Shown: piece after piece, positions 58,860-64,000 of the stretch
How the letters are laid out: each line of letters starts with the position of its first letter
How positions within the stretch are numbered: the first letter of the stretch is position 1
DNA from: Siphonodentalium dalli
Taxonomy: Eukaryota > Mollusca > Scaphopoda > Gadilida > Siphonodentaliidae
Assembly: GCA_032622095.1 (NCBI GenBank)
Contig: CP136068.1
Span: 151,369,151 to 151,433,150, forward strand
Length of the DNA stretch: 64,000 nt
Reading direction: 5' to 3'
Made by a program: the position numbers and the translations under genes
The notes under the pieces: generated by a model
The model's database searches: none
What the model was told of the DNA's origin: nothing
The model's input: only the letters and a program-made list of their open reading frames with translations

Positions 58860-59315
58860 TGTTTTGAAAATTACCTAGTATATCTCCCCCCCCCCCCCCC
58901 GCCTGTTTGTTTTATCTCAACAACTAATGGCCAGTTAGTCTCATTTCATCATTCAATATGACTAACTATGCGACTAATAAAAATTATTATTGTTGACAAG
59001 GAAGCATGTATATTCTGTGAAAGAGGCAATAATTAAAGTTTGGAGAATTTTAATTTAAAATTACCTAGTATATCTCCCCCCCCCCTAATTTTGTTTACCT
59101 CAACATCTAATGGCCAGTAATTCTCATTTCATCATTCAATATGACTATGAGACCAAGAAAAACTATCATTGGTGACAAGGGAGCATGTATTTTTTGTGAA
59201 AGAGTCAATAATTAAAGATCGCAGAAAGTTTATAATTTGTTTTGGAAATTGCTTAGTTTATCTCCCCTGCCTGAATTTTTCTTATATTAACATAGAGTGA
59301 CCATTTAGTCTCATT
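58860..59315. repeat. ~190-bp tandem repeat with C-rich tract
   Basis: Units contain 'aaattacctagtatatctcc', a poly-C run, 'atggccagttagtctcattt' and 'attggtgacaagggagcatg'; starts near 58870, 59058 and 59248. The series resumes at about 61708 and 61905, on the other side of the element at 59318-61705, so one array was split by that element. Confidence 0.75.
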
Positions 59316-59317
59316 TT

Positions 59318-61705
59318 TAGCTCAACTTTACTTTGTAAAGTTTGAGCTTTTTCCATGGGTTGGCATCTGTCATGCGTCCGTCCGTCCGTCCATCAACAAT
59401 TTCCTGTGGCTCACCCTACAGGCTTCATCCCTCATCCAATCATCACCAAACTTCATATGGATCTTCGGGGTGACCCCTAGATGGTAACAGGAACATATCC
59501 AGGCCGGTTTTCATACCGTTTACCACGCCCAAACTCCAGGCACCCAAAACAAAATGCTATTTTTTTCAATTCAGGTCCCAATTCATATCATAACAAGATA
59601 CAAAACATTTATATGTTTTATATATATTGACATAAGACTTTTAAGTTTACAAACAGTTGGAATCATACTGTAAAGTATGTTTGGCTTTATCTAGCTTTCA
59701 TCTGTGAAAACTTCAAATAGTTTGAGTTCAGCTTTGTTATCATTCAGCCTTCAGCCTTTAGTATTTTAATTCAAATTCAAGTGAAATTACACAATAGAGT
59801 ACAGGAACAGTGACAATTTGATCAAATCAACCTGGTTTAACCATGTTGATTTGATCAAATTGTCACTGTTCCTGTACTGTATTATGTGGGATCTCATATT
59901 ACCAAATGAATAATTAACAGAGAGATTAGTACTAATAGTAATTACTAACTTAATAGACATTGTTTCTGCACGACTGGTATATTATGTATGTGTCTCTCAC
60001 TTGAATTTTAGAAAATAGCCTATTATATGAATTAGAGTGATAGTGGTAAGTTTAATTTCAAGTAGGATAAGCATAATCCATTGAACCAAAAGATATCTGA
60101 CAATAACTTTTTAGCATTTCCAATCCCATACATATATACACATTTCCAAAGTTATGCTTGAGAAACTTGATCAAATTGACCTCTCAGTAAAATTTGAAAT
60201 ACTGACTCAGAGAGCCCTAGATTAGTTCTCAATGCAATGGATTTTCAAAAAAATTCCAGGGGCAAAACCACCAGACTGCCCCACCATCAAGGGGACATCC
60301 CCCTCTCATATCTCCCTCCACTCAGGCTTTCGGGATATGCCTTCGGCATATATTGCCCGAAAACAGGTGTCACCAAAAAGTCCCTGGATCCTTCTATGGA
60401 TGTGAGCCATCCATTTTTTCCGAAATTGATAAAAAACATGACTGCCAGCAGCCATTTTGAATTTCAAATTTGAATCCATCGGCACATCCCGCAGCCCGCA
60501 TTAATTGGAGAAATGTTTTGAAAGTTTACAGGCATGTTTAGGATCACCTCTAGATGGGAGCTATCAATTTTTCGATGAAAAACATGGCCGCCGGCAGCCA
60601 TCTTGAATTTTACATACATGACTTAATCTTTTGGCACACCCTACAGACCAATCATCCCTCATCTAATTGCCACCAAACTTCATATATATCTTCGGGGTGA
60701 CCTCTAGATGGGAGCCATCGATTATTTCTGAAATTTGTTAAAAAAACATGGCTGCCAGCAGCCATCTTGGATTTTACTCTTTGCGTGACTAAATCCTTTG
60801 GCACACCCAACAGACCACATCCATCATCCGATCGTCATCAGAATTCATACGGATCTTCAGGGTGATCTCTAGATGGGAGCCATCGATTATTTCTGAAATT
60901 TGTTGAAAAACATGGCTGCCAGCAGCTCTCTTGGATTTCAAATTTGAATCCATCAGCACAATGTCTAAGAAATGTTGTGTAAATTTACAGGCATGATTAG
61001 GATCACCTCTGGATGAGAGCTATCGAATTTGAATGATTTTTCCATTAAAAACATGGCTGCTGCCAGCCATCCTGTATTTTACTCTTTGCATGACTAAATA
61101 CTTTGGCACACCCTACAGACCACATCCCTGGTCTGATCATCACCAAACTTAATCTGCATCTTCCGGGTGACCTCTAGATGGAGCCTTCATGAAAAACATT
61201 GCTGTCAGTGTCCATCTTGGATTTTACTCTTTGCATGACTAAATCCTTTGGCACAACCTACGGGCCACATCCCTCATCCGGTCGTCACGAAACTTCATAA
61301 GGATCTTTGGGGGTGATCTCTAGATAAGAGCCAATGATGTTTTCCTAAATTCATTAAAAAACACATGGCTGCCAGCAGCCATCTTGGATTTTACTCTTTT
61401 CATGACTAAATCCTTTGGCGTAACCTAAATGCCACATCCCTCATTCAATCTTCATATGGTTCTTTGATGTGGCCTCTAGATGGAGGCTGCCCAATTTTTC
61501 CGAAATATGTTAAATATGAAGCCATTTTGGACGTCACATTTGAATCCATCGGCACACCCTGCAGCCCACATTCAGTGGAGAAATGTTTGAAATGAAATTA
61601 ATTTGAAACTGAAACGTTTTTTTCCTTTTCTTCTTTATCATTCTGTTTACTGCTCTGCATAAAATTATTAATGCCTCCCCGAGTTGAGCTAAAGTGTCAT
61701 TGACA
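59318..61705. repeat. Mosaic TTGAGC repeat family, full-length-like copy
   Basis: It begins TTAGCTCAACTTTACTTTG and TTTGAGC, and ends GAGTTGAGCTAAAGTGTCATTG plus ACAC. It has about ten units of the 'catggctgccagcagccatc' type. It interrupts the C-rich tandem array. A unique ~800-bp segment (59500-60230) with a strong hairpin sits near its left end. Confidence 0.7.
59790..59887. repeat. Hairpin with ~40-nt arms
   Basis: The arm AGTACAGGAACAGTGACAAT (59798 on) and its reverse complement at 59850-59880 pair through TTTGATCAAATCAAC, around a short loop (ggtttaacc). Only a few mismatches. It could be a small fold-back element or a hairpin-RNA source. Confidence 0.75.
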
Positions 61706-62039
61706 CATTGGAAAATTCCCTAGTTTACCCCCCCCCCCCCCCCATCTGCATTTGTTTTTACCTCAACATCTAATGGCCAGTTAGTCTCATTTTATCATTC
61801 AATATGACTATGTGACTAAGAAAAACTAACATTGGCGACAAGGATCCATGGTATTTTCTGTGAAAGTGGCAATAATTAAAGTTCGGAGAATTTTTCATTA
61901 AAAATTACTTAGTTTGTCCCCCCCCCCCCCCTGAATTTTTCTTACCTTAACTTGTAGTGGCCAGTTAGTCTTATTTTATTATTAAATGTGACTTAGAAAA
62001 ACTATCATTGGTGACAAGGAAGAATGTTGTCTATTTGGC

Positions 62040-62550
62040 ACAGGCATGACAGTTCAGAATTTGTTTTTTGAAATTACGACATAATTCATACAGAATTAGT
62101 TAACTCAACCTCCGGAAACTCGCCGCTCAAACTCCCGGAAACGGATCACCTTTCATTCTGTCCCCCGGCTAAAGTTTTGTTAATTACCTTGACCAAGCCG
62201 AGCATGTGCATATAACCAGTTTGATCCCATGGAGCCACAATCAGGCCATGGGACAACTGTATCTAATGGGAGGATGGCGGGAATGAATTATGTCAGGTGA
62301 GTATTATTTATTCATAAAATTTGGACTTGTATCCAAATCTACTAATTTTATTTTTTAAATTAGCCACTCACCTGACATAATTCATGCAGAATTATGCTGA
62401 CTCCATAGCTGCTCTGTGTTGCTCTGGTCGGATGATATTGTCCCATGGTTTTTCTATGAAATGTTATTTCATTATATACGTCATTACATTATATGCAGAA
62501 CACTATTTACATGTCATAACCAACCACAACTTCCCTTCACAGCAAATTTG
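62040..62550. mobile_element. Probable DIRS-type terminal region
   Basis: 'GACATAATTCATACAGAATTA' style sequence near 62078, an inverted pair GAATTATGTCAGGTGAGT (62285-62302) / ACTCACCTGACATAATTC (about 62366-62383), and 'gcagaattatgctgactcc' form a set of related inverted repeats directly 3' of the tyrosine recombinase remnant. Complex inverted termini are typical of DIRS-like elements. Exact boundaries unclear. Confidence 0.5.
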
Positions 62551-62555
62551 CTGGG

Positions 62556-63210
62556 GAATCTAACCAATTCTTAGTACTTCAGTGCCAACATCCTTCAAGT
62601 AGTACCTTATAGAGGTAGATGATTGTTCCTAATCAGCACTCTCCAGAATGTCTCTCATTCCTGCTCCATTGAAGAGTGCTCAAGAAGATCCAATCGAAAG
62701 TATGGAATGAGCAGTAATGTTGCTGCTATATAGTTTGTGACGAGACCGGTGTCGATTAATGGTTAAAAACATTTTTGTATTATTTTCACCCATGTTGTTT
62801 CTGACTGCTTTTATTTGATCCACATACATCAAAAGAGCCAGTTTCGGATCCACGCTAACATCTTCCTCATAAGAAGGTACCAAAATTTAAAGACTTTGAA
62901 GAGAAATTCTGTCCTGCTTAGAAAGGCCATTACAGAAAAAAAGTAATACCCTAGCTGCCCTTGAACTTTCATATTTGTGCTACCCAACTGATGACTTAGT
63001 AAATCACTACAGCTTCAAAAAGTGGTAATGGCATCAAGACATACTGTCTTCAACGTAAGATATTTCAAACTAGCCAAGTCTACAGGTTCAAATGGAGGAT
63101 TCTTCAACATGTCCAAAACTTTTGGAAGATCCCAAGCTGGTACCAGTCTTCATTTTGGAGGCCTTGAATTAAACATACCATTCAACATTCGATTAATGTG
63201 TGGTTGACAA
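62556..63210 (-). pseudogene. DIRS-type tyrosine recombinase remnant
   Basis: Reading the minus strand from 63210 down gives consecutive blocks of the tyrosine-recombinase family common in marine invertebrate genomes: MLNGMFNSRPPK, VPAWDLPKVLDMLKNPPFEP, ASLKYLTLKTVCLDAITT, then SCSDL (where RRRSDL with the catalytic Arg is expected), NMKVQGQLGY, VPSYEEDVSVDPKLALLMYV, TKMFLTINRHR, and finally YYLKDVGTEVLRIG near 62570. Stops (for example after ITTF and after RPPK) and frame changes show that it is dead. The catalytic arginine of block 1 is destroyed. I cannot place the HxxR/Tyr block confidently. Confidence 0.78.
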
Positions 63211-64000
63211 ATGTGACCGATCATCATTTATTTTGATATCTAGAGCATAAAACCTTTCAAAATGAACTGATTGTAGTCATAGTTGCCTCAGATCAAGTGA
63301 TAAAACACGAATATTTTACTTTTATCATAAGAATCCATGGTGGTATACCATGAACTAAATTTATTAAAACACAAAGGATACAATAGACTATCTTAAATAA
63401 ATTCTAAACTTGACCAAAAGTGCCTACATTCACTGTGACAGAGACTGCGTTTATACCTGGAAATTATATTTGGTTGAATTCACGAAGGCCACATCTACGA
63501 GAAACTTACTACGTTTTATTCAACCGCATCACCGCATTTACTCCTTCTCCCTAATGTTACACATAACTGCTGCTCTCAGAACTACAATTAACAATATTGC
63601 GTGAATGTTCAACATTGAAATAACATCTTAACAATGATCACCTGATATTTAACACGATTACGTGGGTGTTAATGGTAAGATATTTTCAAACAAAAATATA
63701 CTGCAAACTAATAGTGTGCATTGCGTTGTAGCATATTCCAGTTGTAAACTGGTGACTGAAGTACTTTGATCAAAATTGTCTAATAAGAAACCCGTTTGGT
63801 AGCAGCATGAACATTAGTCTTACATACAATGTACAGTCTCATTTATCTGGTAGGTTGCAGTGCTAATCTATTGAAGATATGAGTGTTTCTTTACAGTATA
63901 ATAAGCATTGCGACATTTGTGTATGGTTTATTATCACCGGGAGTGTTGACAATTCGGGAAATATAACTAGTATTTATACCGCTAGAGTATGCACTTATAT
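63211..64000. other. No recognised feature
   Basis: AT-rich sequence with no domain-like translation on either strand and no element ends that I could pair. The missing 3' exon of the STING gene is not visible here. Confidence 0.4.

Noticed and set aside
58783-64000. The 3' terminal exon of the gene
   Set aside because: No acceptor followed by a plausible phase-1 coding tail was seen; candidates such as 58858 run at once into poly-C repeats.

Overview
The window looks like nuclear DNA of a marine lophotrochozoan, most likely a mollusc and probably a bivalve. It is AT-rich, has very long introns and is packed with decayed DNA transposons. It carries a tRNA-derived SINE with the 3' tail style seen in molluscs, a DIRS-type tyrosine recombinase remnant, and a TIR plus STING domain combination known from oysters. 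There is no prokaryotic gene organisation.

The only convincing host gene lies on the + strand and spans the whole window. Seven short exons were recognised by translation and splice sites: 2887-3128, 6804-6969, 16048-16184, 29929-30340, 31944-32042, 44992-45206 and 58596-58782. Joined, they keep one open frame of about 485 codons, and all six intron phases match. They encode, in order, a STING cyclic-dinucleotide-binding domain (its first helix must lie upstream of the window), a short charged linker, a TIR domain, and a second, more complete STING domain. The order STING-TIR-STING means either one tandem fusion protein or two adjacent TIR-STING genes. Matching phases and the absence of a clear 3' end favour a fusion but do not prove it. 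The second STING copy keeps the RxY and YATP ligand-contact motifs; the first keeps RxY but has lost YATP.

The introns (1.6 to 13.7 kb) are a nested transposon graveyard. 1-16 kb: hAT-like elements with 8-bp target duplications at 1637-2754, 5657-6750 and 11182-12047, a 428-bp MITE, and a mosaic tandem repeat family whose 3' end lies just before three of the seven exons. 16-23 kb: fold-back elements and another hAT. 24-28 kb: a minus-strand LINE reverse transcriptase broken by at least four later insertions. 14.8-39.1 kb: six TTAA-flanked piggyBac-like MITEs, each carrying two 67-nt hairpins (one copy lost part of the second), plus a seventh, related element with different ends. 35-38 kb: a decayed multi-exon or transposon-type gene, split by a hAT element and a piggyBac-like MITE. 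39.6-43.7 kb: a candidate large element with a 25-bp minisatellite at one end and another element nested inside. 46-52.7 kb: a degenerate head-to-tail repeat array with a dispersed 11-mer. 53-62 kb: more mosaic repeats, a SINE, an unassigned 169-codon ORF on the minus strand, and the last STING exon. 62-63.2 kb: the DIRS-type recombinase remnant.

Functionally, the host gene should belong to innate immune cyclic-dinucleotide sensing. Everything else appears to be mobile-element debris that has enlarged its introns.
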